A DNA stretch of 64,000 nt from contig JALJCQ010000012.1 in the NCBI GenBank assembly GCA_023091665.1, positions 4,127,471 through 4,191,470 of the forward strand. Direction: 5' to 3'. The notes beneath the pieces were generated by a model, which did not search any database, was not told the origin of the DNA, and saw only the letters and a list, made by a program, of their open reading frames with translations. The stretch comes from Pythium myriotylum (lineage: Eukaryota > Oomycota > Peronosporomycetes > Pythiales > Pythiaceae). Position numbers and translations under genes: made by a program. The first letter of the stretch is position 1. Each line of letters begins with the position of its first letter. This document shows, piece by piece, positions 40,559 through 53,600 of this stretch.

Positions 40559-43500
40559 ATGTCGAACTTAGAAAAGTTGAAGTTCCCAGCGCTGGACATC
40601 GGTGGCAAGAACTACATCGTGTGGTCACTCGAGTGCTACAACAACATATGCGCCGAAGGCCTTAGCGACACGATTGATGAAAACTTCGTCATACCAAGCG
40701 GCACTACGACGAGGGAAGTTGCCACTCGCAAAGACGCTGCCCGCGCAGTGTGCCTGATCCTCCGGCACCTGCACAAAGACTTAAAGTTCAATTACCTTGA
40801 GGAACGCAACCCCGCTGTAATTTTGACAAGTCTGCGTCTTCGCTTCGACACCGATCGAAAGCAAGCAATGTTGCCACTCCTGAACGATGAATGGAACAAA
40901 CTCTGTTTCTACAACTTCAAGACAGTCACCGAGTACACGACAAAGTTGTACAGCATCGCGAGTGAGCTCTCGTGGTGTGGTAAGAAGTTGACGGAGTTGG
41001 ACAAGATCGACAAGACTCTCACGACGTTCAGTCCGGCGGAACGCATACTGGCTACACAGTATCGCCGCATGAACCATACGACCTTCGACAAGCTGGTGGC
41101 TACCCTATTGCTCGATGAGAAGCACGGCTTGTTGCTTCAGCGCAACCATGATGAGCGACGCGTCCCGGATGCGCCTGAGAAGCCGTTGAAGGCTGAAGTC
41201 AACTATGGGGAAGTTCCACGTCAACAGGACAAGCCTCATCAGCGCCGTCATGGCAAGAAGCAGTGGAAGGGCAATGGAAAGGGACGGAAGTTCTCATCAG
41301 GGAACAGGAAGCCTGGGGCACACAAGGCATTCTACAACTCGGATTCGAACAACGCATGCAGGAAGTGTGGTCTGAGAGGTCACTGGGCTGCGAAGTGTCC
41401 CACACCTGCGTTCCACGTCAAGCTTTACCAAGAGTCACTGCGAAACGCTAAGTCGTCTCAGACGATGAAGGGGAAGAGCAGAGGACCATCGTCTTCGAAG
41501 AATAAGGCCACGTTCATGACGAACTTGTCCGATGACAGTGACGAAGCTGAAGCGAACTGCGTTGAGTGCTACAGTAGTAATGAGAGCGAATATGACTCCT
41601 GTCTCATTGACTCAGGAACGACCAACGCTATCCTAAGGGATCGGAAGTTCTTTACGTCACTCGAGGCATCAGAAACACCCGCCAAAGTCAAGACAATTGG
41701 CGGTGCTGCGTCGATCGCTAAGGGTGCTGGACAAGCACAAGTCCAGTTGCCTAATGGAACTACGATCAACATCACCAAGGCAATCTTCGCACCATCCGCT
41801 TCTCGGAACTTGATCGGCTTTGCCGACATCCGAAAGAATGGATTGCGCGTCAACACAGCTACTCTCCCCGATGGCAGGGAGTGCTTGCGTTTGACTAATG
41901 CGAAAGGTCAGATCGTGGAGGAATGTGAGGAAAATGGCAACGGACTCTATGTCACTTTCATCACTCCATCGCCAGAATGTGCGGCTAGTGTCATCCACGA
42001 CACGATTGGCACATCTGCTCCTCGTTCAACCGAGACGAGCGTGTACGAGCAGTGGCACGATCGGTCAGGTCATCCAGGCAGGGACATGATGAAGCGAATG
42101 TCGAAGGCAGTTGTTGGCATGCCACTGAAGCAGAGCGACTTTGCCAACAACTGTGCATACCGTGTGCAATGGGAAAGCTTCAGAACCGCCCGAAGGTCAA
42201 GCTCCACGGCGAGAAGATCAAACCACGCGGTGTCCTCGACACTCTGGTGAGCGATGTGTGCGGCCCGATATCTCCACCATCAGGTCCCTTCAACTACTTC
42301 ATGGTTGTGAAAGACACATCGGCTCGGTTCTCGAAGGTTCAACTGCTAACTTCTCGAAACGAAGTGATGCCAAAGCTGCTAGCCAGCATCATTCACTTCA
42401 AGACGCAGTTCCCGGAGCACACAATCAAGAATGTTCCTGTCGACAACGCATCCGAGTACGTCTCGAAGTCATTTCAGGAGTTCTGCACGTCTAGCGGAAT
42501 AAACCTGGAGACTTCCGTACCATACGCTCACAACACGAATGCGGAGAACTTTGTGAATCAGATCCAGATGATCGCTCGGCCTTTGCTACTGCGATCGAAC
42601 CTGCCGCTATCTGCTTGGGGTCATGCAGTTCTTCATGCGGCAGCTCTCATCCAGTACAGGCCTGCTTCTGATGTTGGCCCTTCGCCATATGAACTTGTTC
42701 ATGGGTTTCCACCATCTGTAAAGCATCTGAGGATCTTTGGTTGTGCGGTATACGTCCCCATACCTCCACACCAACGAAGCAAGCTCGGACCCAGGCGCCA
42801 GCTTGGGGTATACGTAGGTTTCCAATCACCATCGATTATCCGTTACCTAAGTCCTCAAACAGGAGACCTATTTACGGCACACATCACCATGTGTGAATTC
42901 GATGAACAGACCTTCCCGAAACTTGGTGACGACGATGACGTCTCTAGATCGGCTTTCACATTCGAACAGCCGTCGACGAAGGAGATTCACAAGGACCCAT
43001 ACAACGGTCAAGGTGAGAAGGACGTACGACGCATCCTTCATCTGCACAGCATTGTACAGAATGCACCTGACGTATTCACTCCAACGGAACGGATGACACG
43101 GTCAACCCTCAATGAAGCATCCAACTATCCTGCCGCGATAGCAGTTGACCCCGTTCCTGCCTCGTCCACAACGACAACTCAACCGAAGAAGCGTGGACGA
43201 CCAAAAGGAGCAAAGGATAGAAATCGGAGGAAGAGGCGCACGAACGAAGAACTCGCTGGAGGCTCCATCGAACCAGAGGTTGTTGATGTTGAGCATGATG
43301 TCGATACCATTAGCGACGTTCTTGCTGACACGAACGTCAGCTCGTTCCTGGCCGCAATCGATGAAGATGCAGAGCCCCAGACAGTCTCGGACTGTAGGGC
43401 ATCACCCGATTTGCCTAAATGGAAGGGGGCCATCAAATCGGAGCTGCAGTCACTTGTCGATCGTGAAGTATTTGGAAACGTGCAAGAGTGCCCCCCACAG

Positions 43501-44989
43501 CACCGACCTATTGGATGTCGGTGGGTGTTTGCGCGTAAGCGCGATCAACAGGGTCGTGCGCTTCAAGGCGCGACTTGTGGCACAAGGTTTCACGCAACGT
43601 TTCGGTATCGACTATTCCGACACGTACTCGCCGGTCATGACCATGACAACCCTTCGTTGGTTACTTGCGTTCGGTGCAGCGAACAACATGCAAGTCAGGC
43701 AGGCAGACATAGAAACTGCGTACCTATATGGTCTAATCGATGTTGAACTATATATGCGAGTCCCTGAGGGGTTACGTGTCGAGGGGGAGAAGTCAATGAA
43801 CCTCCCGTGTGTGCAATTGCACAAGTCGCTTTATGGGTTGAAGCAAGCCGGCCGGCGTTGGTACTTGCGTTTTTCGCAGTACTTGATTAAATGTGGTTTT
43901 CAGACCCATGAATGCTCCCCATGCTTGTTCGTCAAGCGAAGCGGTGCCGAGATCGCCATCATTGGGATCTACGTCGACGACATCATCATTGTCGGAACGG
44001 ACGCGGCAATCGAAGCTGCAATGGCAGCATTGAAGTCCGAGTTCAAGGTGAAAGACCTTGGAACTATATCGTTCTGTCTAGGTCTCCAGGTATCTCAGAT
44101 CCCGACGGGGATTGTGTTGCATCAGGCAACCAACATCAGCAAAGTGCTGACACGCTTCAACATGAGGGATGTCACAAGGACTGCCGAGACCCCCATGGTT
44201 GTGCGGAACCTGAGACCAGAGAGCGATGTCTTTGGACCAAGACGTGGCAGTGAAAGGGTGCTCGACGAGAAGTATCCCTACAAGGAAGCCATCGGAGCTC
44301 TCCTTTACTTGGCAAACTGCTCACGCCCAGATATAGCTTTCGCTGTTAGTGTACTTGCACGGTACACATCGGAACCGACCAGAAGACATTGGTCTGGCGT
44401 AAAGCAAGTGTTGAGATATCTGGCACGGACTCGTAAGTACGGCTTACTGTACCGCAAGGGTACGAGCGTACACGTCAGTGATCTAGTCAAAGACGACATC
44501 TGCGGATACGCAGATGCAGGCTACCTCTCCGACCCACACAAGGCACGCTCGCAGACTGGCTACGTGTTCATGACTTCGCACGCTGCGATTTCGTGGAAGT
44601 CGACGAAGCAGACGCTAACTGCCACGTCAACCAACCAGTCAGAGCTTATCGCTCTTTATGAAGCGAGTCGTGAGTGCATCTGGTTGCGCCGATTCCTCAA
44701 GTTCGTTCGTGGCGCCCTTGGAGTCAAGACGAAGCTAGGACCTATCAGGATCTTCGAGGACAACGCGGCATGCGTTGCGCAAGTACAACAAGGCTACATC
44801 AAGAGTGATCGCACCAAACACATCGACCCAAAGTTCTTTTTCATGCATGACCTAAATGGAAAACAACTCGAGATCACTCAAGTCGCTTCGGAGAAGAACC
44901 TAGCTGACCTCTTCACCAAGTCCTTGGGGAGTAACAAGCACTGTGACTTGACGCGTGGGATCGGAATGATCGAGCTTCGTCTCGAGTAG
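40559..44989 (+). pseudogene. Copia-1 gag-pol, broken by two frameshifts
   Basis: Gag starts MSNLEKLKFPALDIGGKNY and has a CCHC knuckle (CRKCGLRGHWAAKC). Protease active site is CLIDSGTTNAI. The integrase zinc site begins EQWHDRSGHPG in the first frame, but its CIPCAMGK part is in the next frame, so a one-base shift lies near 42130-42160. The integrase core and RT start are in the second frame; at about 43550 another shift moves RT (ARLVAQGFTQRFGIDYSDTY, catalytic YVDDIIIVG) and RNase H (ISWKSTKQTLTATSTNQSEL) to the third frame, ending at 44989. Near-identical LTRs suggest recent insertion, so these shifts are recent or assembly errors. Confidence 0.9.
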
Positions 44990-45105
44990 CCGGAGAAGTA
45001 GGTAGGCTGGTTTTTACCCTCACCGAGTGTGTACGCACCGGGGAGTTTTTCCCGGCAGATAGATAAAGTTGTAACCTTGGCTATGGGCGACGCGCTGAGG
45101 GGGAG

Positions 45106-45382
45106 TGAGACGGTTATGTCCCCAAGAGCCACAAGTGGGGCCCGTGACGCCGCAGCGTCGGCAGCCGCTGCTGCCAGCCCACTCTGATTGGCTGGGAGGT
45201 TGAAGGTGCACCTTCAACCTCCATCACCCAAAAACCCACTGGTCCCTGTCGCCACGTTTGCGACATCGGATTGATAGAAGGACTGCTCTGATTGGTTAGA
45301 ATCGATCAGAGCGGATCCTGATTGGCCAAATCAATTCGAGGTTTTTAGGTTAAACTAGTGGTTGGCCAAGGGCCGTTGGACA
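45106..45382 (+). repeat. 3' LTR of Copia-1
   Basis: 277 bp, begins directly after the polypurine tract CTGAGGGGGAG; ends in CA. Nearly identical to the 5' LTR. Confidence 0.92.
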
Positions 45383-46017
45383 GTTGGGGACAGGGCGTGC
45401 AGCGCTTCCCAGAGACCAAGGAAACAACAAAAATACATTCTCATTTCGGCAATTTGCCACCTACCCGACACTACAGCTACCTCATGTCCAGAAATATAGG
45501 GCCACTTTTGTGATTTTTCAACTCTTTTAAGGGCCAGAGGCTCAATTGGAGAGCGCTGATTGGTGAAATCTGAAGCATTATTTGTGGTGATTGGCGGGGT
45601 TTTGAAGCGCATGAATTCGAGCACTGGGCGCGAAGATATGAGCGATTAAGTGGGAGTGCGCACGAGGGTTCATTCTAGAGATGGCGTCAAGCCATCCAAA
45701 GCGCTCAACAAGCGCAAGAACATGATGCCAGACGAGCGCAAGCGGCCGCAAGTCGCGCCTGAGCGACGAGTTCCTCCAGACGCTCTCCACAACCATCGCA
45801 CTTATCTCCCTCCACGAGTGCGCGAAAATCGTACTTTATAGAATCATCTCAGTATTGACAAGTCTTAGTTGCACGTGGACGACCAAGTTAGGTTCGTTTC
45901 ACAAATATACAGACGACTGCAACCGAACATAAACAAAAGTGGCCCCATATTTCTGGACGGTTTTAGGAGGCAAAATGGCCTAATATTTCTGGACAGAGGA
46001 AGTAGTAAAATAAGTCC

Positions 46018-46243
46018 CTGTATGAAATGCACGCATACCCCCTCAACGTCGGTCCCAGTAGTTGGCTCAGGATCGAAGGCACCGACCACGCTTATCGTCA
46101 TCACTCTAGTCTCCCTGCTACTGGCACTTGCTGCAGTCGCATTTGCGTATATCCGAATTCAAAAGAAGCGTGAGAGAGTCTTTGCCACGCCGAAGCATAC
46201 TGCCACGACCTTCGTGAAATATATCTTAAACACACCCAGTTGA
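46018..46243 (+). CDS. Membrane-protein exon fragment with one TM helix
   Basis: Just right of the old TIR element, a frame reads Cys/Thr/Ser text, then a clear TM helix (LIVITLVSLLLALAAVAFAY) with a basic stop-transfer (IRIQKKRERV), ending LNTPS at 46243. It looks like the C-terminal exon of a surface protein whose upstream part was lost to or lies left of the insertions. The frame is open back to 45869 through TIR sequence. Not recognised. Confidence 0.4.
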
Positions 46244-47680
46244 TTGCCGCAGGTGCAAAACAAGCCCCGAATCAGCGAATTCTTTACCGCGGCAGACAGA
46301 AAGTGTTCGGCTCTTTTGCTTCGAGGACGTGGAAATAGAATCTCATCGGGATCGAGCTGGAAGCCGACGATCTGCGGCCTACACGCTGGACGGCTCGGCT
46401 CACCGGGTGTGACGCTGGCAGAAATATTTCGTTCTGCTTGATTTCCTACTATGTAGATATCCAGGTGAACATTAAATCCTACAAAGAATGACGACATACT
46501 CAAAAATCACCTGAAAGGCTTGCTCATCAAGTTGTTCCTCACCCCCTACACGAAAAACGAACCTTTACAGACCATAAATGCTCGATTAAGAAGAAGAAGA
46601 AAAATGAAAAGAGGACCGAGGTGGAGAAAAAAACATGATACCGCGTCTGCCCGCGAAGGGCATGGTCTCGATGTGGCTCACGACATACACTGCAGTTCTT
46701 TAGTAGTCGAATTCTCGTGCCCCCGGATTCACGGCCTCACCTCCTTCGCTGACCGCTGAGCGTTGCGACGCTCAATACCGTGGCCTTGAGGTGCGGCGGC
46801 GCACGGCTCCACTCTTCCTTCCACCCTCCGCGCTGCGAACGGGACGCACCGGCGGTGAGACGTGCGGCCGTTGGCGTGGCTCTCGCTTGAAAAATCTCGC
46901 TGCCGTGCTGCCAGCCGAGAAAACCGCGTCCTTTATCATGCATATAAATGCAAGATGTCGCTTGGATTGATGTGGACCACAATGGATCGGAGCTCAATGT
47001 GACATGAGACGACTCCAGGGGGTGGATCGCTCTGGATGATGACCTGTGTTGGGCTTGGACTCCATATGAACATGTACAGACCGTGATAGCGTCTCCACAT
47101 GAAGAAAGATGGACGCGAGACCACGTGGGTGTCGCGAACTCGCTCTCTACTCCGACCAGAACGCGACGTTGCGCAGCCAGTTGGTGCTGACGAGTGTAGA
47201 TCAGCAGCACGCAAAAACCCCAACCCAAGCCCAAGCCTGACCCTGCGACCCTGAGCCTGAGGCCGCAACACCAACCACTCCTCTCTCCCGCTCACGTCTC
47301 AGCTAAGACATTCTCTAATACAGTGGAGGCTCTAGTCTCTTTCTTCTATGCTCTCGCTCTTTCTGGGAGCGCCACTCAAACCCCGTGAGTCTGTTAATAC
47401 CAGTACGACCTCGTTTAACAGTTCTCCAGCCCTGATCACCAAGTCGCAAATAGCTGACGTAATGGCAAGATCTGACGTGGTCGTGACCCAGTTCGGCATC
47501 GGGTCGGCGCCTACTCCTTGCAGGTATTTGTCCAGGTGAGTGGACGTTCTCCACCGCGACCATCAGCGCCGTCGACGAGTCTTTCGTCGGCACATTGGTC
47601 TCGAGAGCGAGACTTGTGGGCGTCGATTTCCGGGTGGATCCAGCACGACAGCAAGACAGGATCTTTTACTTTTATCCAAC
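46244..47680. other. No confident gene
   Basis: Scattered frames on both strands without motifs. Some GC-rich stretches (46740-47290) have weak coding appearance on the minus strand but no start, motif or splice pattern I can support. Confidence 0.4.
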
Positions 47681-47730
47681 TTTATTGATCTTTTATTGAT
47701 ATTTTATTGATCTTTTATTGATCTTTTATT
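47681..47730. repeat. TTTTATTGATC tandem repeat
   Basis: Four to five imperfect copies of an 11-12 bp AT-rich unit. Confidence 0.8.
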
Positions 47731-47752
47731 AGGTTGTTGTGAAGTTGCAGCT

Positions 47753-48156
47753 GTGATTCAAGATTCTATTGGCTGCAACCATAGCTCTTTGAGCTACGAA
47801 CAGCTCGGAGAAGCTCGGAGCCGGTCGGATGTTCGAACTTTTGCGGTTGTGCTTCCCAAGCGCTACAACCTGCCTATTGAAAGTCAGATCAAGGCCGAGA
47901 TATCTAAATTGTTCGCTGCGAAGAAGCGAAAACGGGTCGACTTAGACCATCATGGTCATGAGCAACCAACAAGAAGGGTGCCTACGAAGCAGTGAGTTTC
48001 TTGAGGAGATTGTTTAAGAACTATGATCTCACTCCAAAGTATGCTGTTGCTGAACTTCGTAAACAAACGCAAGAGTTGGCAGCAGTCTTTAGTGATAAGA
48101 CTTTGATATGGAAGGCGCAGAAGCTTCGCAGGGAGGCTAAAGCACAAGGCACCTAA
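47753..48156 (+). pseudogene. Unrecognised protein remnant in two frames
   Basis: The first frame (47753-47995) contains FAVVLPKRYNLPIESQIK then KRKRVDLDHH. From about 47965 the coding-like text shifts frame and continues FLRRLFKNYDLTPKYAVAEL to TAA at 48154-48156 (end EAKAQGT). Helical and basic; one frameshift or an unseen intron separates the parts. Family not recognised. Confidence 0.4.
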
Positions 48157-49560
48157 ACGCGTATGCTAGAATTATTCGTATTGCTGTCTGGCACAAAAAT
48201 TGATTGCGTTGAAGGATGTGTAGTGCATTATCGAGGAGGGACGAAGCGCCAGTCAAAGACACTTGACCATGTTGGCCCGCTTATCTGACCTCGATTAGAG
48301 AGCAACTTGATCCAGTAGCGAAATGGGATCGTTGTCAGCGATGTTGGCAAGTGTAGAATCCGGCATCCGGCTCCCTTTCTCACGCACGGCTTGACTGCGA
48401 TAATTTTAGTTATCTTGGTGAATTATAACGCCCCAAGGGCATCTTGAGGTGTTGCGATGGTGAGTCGGAACGCTCGCACGGAGAACGAGTGTTGGGTGGT
48501 GAAAGTCGGGCATTGTCTACGATCGGCATTGCTGACGAGTGTCGACCCATCTCCATCGTTATGACGCCCTTCAGGGTCGCCAAAATTAGCGCGAACACAA
48601 TCAAGTTGACAACATTTCACGTGGCTGTTGCGGAAAGCGCGTACAATAATCATCTACTTCACCAAATACGACGCACGAATTTCATCAATAGAACACAACT
48701 ATCGCACATACTCGATCTGACGCCTTGAGGAATGGGCGAGAAAGCAGCTATCACATCCGCCAATGGTACGACCACCAACACAGATTATGCGTAGGCGTCT
48801 GGCATCGGTCACCCAACACACCAGCCCTCCATGGCGCCGCCGTCTGCTTGTACGATGACTTGGCTCACGCTGAGCATGGGGCAGCGCCATATTGGCCAAT
48901 GGTACGACCACCAACACAGAGTATGCGCAGGCGTCTGGCATCGGTCACCCAACACCGCAGTCCTTCGTGGCGCCGCACCTCAGTCGCAGGTCGATTTGTA
49001 CACGCCCATCTCTGACAGGTTCTCTTCCTCGGCACGCTGAGAATCTGGAAATCCCCTTTCCTCCCCACAACCCACCCACACCCAACCACATCAACGCCAT
49101 GAGGTACATTAGTGTCACAAATATCACCAATCAGTGTTCTCGCTGTCCACTGGGATGGAACAGCATGAAGGCACAATAATCCACTTTTATATCAAGTTTG
49201 GGAAATCCAATCTGTTTTTTTCGAGGCACTGCGCGAAACCAAGCCATCGGATTTGATCGTTCATCGAGACGAGTATTCCTGCTGTTCAGTGACGTAAAAA
49301 ATTTCGTATTTTGTGGTAGAGGGGGTCGGCACAAATCACAGCACAGCGACTTCTTGTGACCGCTGACCCCTCACCAACAGGCCTTCAGATTCTTGGAGCT
49401 GGGTGGTAACCACTGCCGTTACACCCCACGTGAAGTCGCTGTTGTTGTTAGGCCGTCAGTTTCGGGAGTGGCCGTGTGCGACTCGTGCCTGAAACGGCCG
49501 AGCGCACGCCAGGTGGCCACTCCTCCACATCCTTCGGCGAACCTGTGGCTGGGAGCCACC
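48157..49560. other. No confident gene; contains a direct duplication
   Basis: Mixed sequence. A plus-strand frame at 48892-49179 and a minus-strand frame over the same area are both open, but neither has motifs. The duplication at 48763-48957 is given separately. Confidence 0.4.
48763..48957. repeat. Direct duplication of about 60 bp, 131 bp apart
   Basis: CCAATGGTACGACCACCAAC and the following 40 bp occur at 48763 and again at 48896, differing at two visible sites (GATTATGCGTAG versus GAGTATGCGCAG). Confidence 0.75.
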
Positions 49561-50610
49561 CTGTAGGATAAGGATCTGGCTAATTTTTAATTTTAACCAA
49601 TAGTAGGTTTCCTATATTACCTCTAAATAGTGCCACCTGTAACACTCCCACTAAAAGTAGCCAGATCACTGAACTCACAGCTGAAATGTCTGATTTCTGT
49701 TCAGACTTTCACCTTCATTCACATATTCTGATCTGCCAGATCTTTCCATAGACGAAAGATCTGGCGTCCTTTCAGAAGAAAACCGACCTTTCACGGTTCC
49801 TTCTAGATTTGGTTCTGACCTTTCGAACTTTTGTTCTAGATTTCTTGGAAACTTTCAGGAAATTAGAAAGATCCAATGGCATATCCTGATTTATTCCTGA
49901 TTTCAATCAGTAAATTTCATTTTATCGAAAGATTCTGTGACCTTTCAGGAATTTTGAGGATTCCAAGTGAAATATAGAAAAACTGACTCCTTTCTTGATC
50001 GGGCCTCTGTCCCAATCTCTCATTCTCCAACTTGCCTACTCCGCCGACTTCGGCGAAAACTTCGGGGGTCGTCCCAAGCGCCGACACATTCCTCTGGCAC
50101 AACCGCGGGGCACATGATCCCGAGATGGGCTTCGGCCCTAGGTGGCGTAGTGGGTTTAGTCCCTCCCCCGCGGAGCGCCCAACTGAGTGACACTGTGTCG
50201 GATTGACCATCGGATTCTTCCATGGTGGGGCACCTAACCTATAAGTCATCCCGGACTACGCTTGTTGGAGAATCACTTAACTCATTATTATTATAATTCG
50301 TAACAACTTGTGGTCCACATTAATTTTCCCTTTAACTTAAAGTAGTGTCCTTTCATTTTAGGTTCGGTTCCTTTCATTTTAGGTTCGGTTCCTCGGTTAT
50401 TGAGTACGCCCTTTAAGTGCGTCGTTTAAGTGCGCCCATTAAGTTTGGCCTTTGAAGTACGCTTCGTAAGTACGAATTGGAAGCATGAATGATGGCGACT
50501 TGCGAACCAGCATTAAATACGCGTATAGAGACTTCTCTCTAAAGTACGGAGTAACATTGTTGCCCCTCTTTCGCCAAAGTCTGTTAGCAGAGACGATAAG
50601 TGCCCACACT
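49561..50610. other. Downstream (3') flank of Copia-2, LTR not confirmed
   Basis: On the minus strand this follows the RNase H stop. Two LTR-like starts are possible: TGTTACTCC at 50554 after AAAGAGGGG, and TGTTACAGG at 49646 after AGTGGGAG. Because the 5' LTR is lost, no pair can be compared. The interior has many GAAAGATC/CTTTCAGG motifs and ACTTAA repeats. Confidence 0.4.
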
Positions 50611-53600
50611 TCAGTTACTCCCAAGGCATCTTACTCCCATTAGTTCCCTTAAATTTTCGAACTGATTTTGTGGTAACGCTTTTGTCAGTGCGTCTGCCAC
50701 CATGTCTTTTGTATCACAGTACCTAACCTCAATGCGTCCCTTCTCATATATCTCTCTCGAGTACATACTCCGAGTCTCGATATGTTTGGTCGAGGAGTGA
50801 TTGGCAGGATCTTTGACAATACTGATTGCAGCAGTATTATCACACCAGCATAAAATAGGCGCATTTTGCCTAAACCCTAGTTCCTCAAGTAGTTGCCACA
50901 TCCACTCACTCTCTTTTATGCCCTCACTTATGGCAATTAACTCAGACTGGGCAGTATGGAGGCTTACAGTGTTCTGTCTCGCGCTTTTCCATGACACACA
51001 TGCATCAGCGAGGATGGTTATGTAACCAGTAACTGACCGCCTTTCCTCATTAGCGTTCGCGAAGCTCGCATCTGTGTATAACTCGTATGTAACCTCCCTA
51101 TTGGTTCCATCATAGACGAGTCCATACGTCGATGTTCCTTTCAAGTACTTCAGTACTCGCTGTGCTGCCCGCCAATGGGACCTATTGTAGCACGACAGAA
51201 ACTTACTGAGCTCCCTTACTGCATTTGCGATATCTGGGCGTGTACCCCTAACAAGGTACATTAGCGAACCCACAAGACCTCTGTAATCAAACGGCTGAGC
51301 CCAATCTGATCTTTTGACATTTTCTCCTCTTTTACCAATTACACACTCTTTGCCTGTGGGGTCGGCTCAGTATTACAGTCTTCCATATTGAATTTCTTCA
51401 AAAGTTCCTGTACATACTGATGTTGGGAAAGACTCAATAATTTCCTCTGCCGATCCCGCTTTATTTCCATCTTTAAAAGATAATGGACCTCTCCTAAATC
51501 TTTCATTTTGAACCTTGATGAGAGTCGGGCCTTTACTTCCTGAATCAGAACCAGACTGGTCCCGGCGATTGTGAGATCATCCACGTACACGCAGATGATT
51601 ACGTGATGAGTGACTCCATTTACCTCCCACTTTTTACGGTACAAACAGTACTCCTTTTTGCACCGGAAAAACCCAATATTGGTTAGGAACTCATTCAACA
51701 CTCCATACCAAATCCGGGGTGCCTGTCTCAACCCATACAGACTTTTCCGCAGCAAGCGTACACGGTCCGTAATGCCGTCACTAAAGCCACGTGGTTGGCG
51801 CATGAAAATTTCAGTGTCCAGTTTCCCATTTAGAAATGCAGTGGACACATCCATTTGGTGGATGTGGAAGTCCTGGATTGTCGAGACAGCCAACAGTAAT
51901 CGTAGACTCTCATATCGAGCTACGGGAGAAAAGATTTCCTGATAATCCACTCCATACTGTTGGGTGTTCCCCTGGACAACCAGTCGAGCCTTGAAACGCT
52001 CAACTGCCCCATCTGCCTTATACTTTACATCGAACACCCAGTGACATCCAAGCGCTTTTCTACCCGGGGGTAGGGTGACCAGTTCCCATGTCTGATTTGC
52101 TCTGAGTGCCTGATACTCTTCAGCTACAGCTGCCTCCCACTGCTTGGTATATGTGCCTGACAGAGCCTCTTTTATGTACCTAGGGATTGGGATACCTGGT
52201 CTATTGGTCATCACGCTGTTTACGAACCGGATAAACCTCTGATACTGAGGGTTCGGTTTCCTAATCCGCTGGGAACGTGGTCGTAGCCGGGGTATCTCAC
52301 CCACCGACTCATCTCCCACTGCCCCCGTAGAGTCATCTTCTCCCACATTCTGAGCACTTTCAGTGTCTCCCATATTTTGAGCACTTTCTGTGTCTCCCAC
52401 TTCTTCGTTGGACTCTTCACCCGTCTTATGCCTCTTTTGGGTAGGGACATATGTCTCCTCCTCTGAGAGCTGTCTTTTGTAACTACCCAGACATGAGATC
52501 TCCTCGATTTCCTCAATACTTAGAGCAGGAGAATCTGAGGGAAAAGACTTTTCTATGAGCTTATCTGTGTCAGGTTGTCCAAATTTGACATCTCTAGCAA
52601 CCAGAATCTTCTTATTCTTGACATCATATAACCTATATCCTTTCTGATCATCTGAGAGACCCAATAACCTACATTCTAGACCGCGATTTCCCAGTTTTGG
52701 ATATGATCTTTTAGATTTTGGGATATGTGCGTAGCATATTATTCCCCATGGCTGCAGCATACTACCATCTGGTTTCATCTGATACAGTGCCTCAAATGGG
52801 CTCTTATTACCCAGACGGGCGGTAGTTAGCCGGTTTTCAACCGCTACAGCATAAAGAAGTGCCTCAGGCCACCACCTTGCTCCCATCTGAGCACCGAGTA
52901 ATTCACTCCTAACCTCTCTGAAGAGGGTTTGGTGTGCACGTTCTGCGCTCCCATTCTCTTCAGGTGACTCAACATTTGACCTTTGAAAGAGCATTCCCCT
53001 CTCTTTACAGATAGTTTCCAGAACTCTATTGGCAAATTCTGAACCTCCATCAGTCCTGATTCTCCGAACTTTGTATGGGAACTGGGCTTCCAGTTGCACC
53101 AATAAGTCCCGGATCCTATCCCTGACTTCTGTCATGCTTTTCAGCACAAAGTACCATTTGAAGCTGGTTGTATCATCAACCACACCTAGTGCATACCGGT
53201 ATCCTGATGAGAGATACAGGCCTTGTACCCTGATCTTTCCGGTTGTATCCATGTGTAAAGTGTGAAGTGGCTCCGTTGGTCGACTTCCGGTCATGCCCTT
53301 ATATGACATGCGCCTGGAGTTCGCCAGCTCGCATGTTCGACAGAACAGAGGAATGTCCTTTAACTCTTGATAAGGGAGTTGCGGGACATTTTCCATTGTC
53401 TGGCCACATAGTACTTGTAGTAGCCGCTCTTTTCCGGCATGGCTTAGTCTCAGATGCCATTCCTCGAGGAGGCGTATCTTATCCTGCCTTGTCACATGTG
53501 TCCTCAGGTCAGACCTTACCACCTGAATCTTCAGATTCTGGCGCAACCTTTCAGACGGTAGGTAATAAACTTGTCCTATGGCCACTGCAGCGAACAGTAA

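Larger units (their letters stand above)
39935..45382 (+). mobile_element. Ty1/Copia LTR retrotransposon 1
   Basis: Two 277-bp direct repeats (39935-40211 and 45106-45382) begin TGAGACGGTT and end in CA. They differ at one base (GGGCA versus GGACA). A purine-rich tract (GAGGGGGAG) directly precedes the 3' copy. The internal region encodes gag, protease, integrase, RT and RNase H in Copia order. The short flanks (TGTCC before, GTTGG after) do not form a target duplication, so the element may result from recombination or be nested in a rearranged site. Confidence 0.92.
39921..46004. mobile_element. Old TIR element (mariner/MITE-like) split by the Copia insertion
   Basis: TACTTCCTCTGTCC at 39921-39934, directly before the Copia LTR, is matched inverted by GGACAGAGGAAGTA at 45991-46004. 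A second inverted pair lies inside: CCAGAAATATAGGGCCACTT at 45488 and the inverse CCAGAAATATGGGGCCACTT ending near 45958. On the right end the CAGAAATAT motif occurs twice in direct order, like the inner/outer repeats of mariner-type ends. No transposase is recognisable. Without the Copia it would be about 640 bp. The left inner part does not match expectation, so it has been rearranged. Confidence 0.5.

Noticed and set aside
46737..47295. Minus-strand frames of up to 165 codons
   Set aside because: No start context, motif, or splice pattern; composition not convincing.
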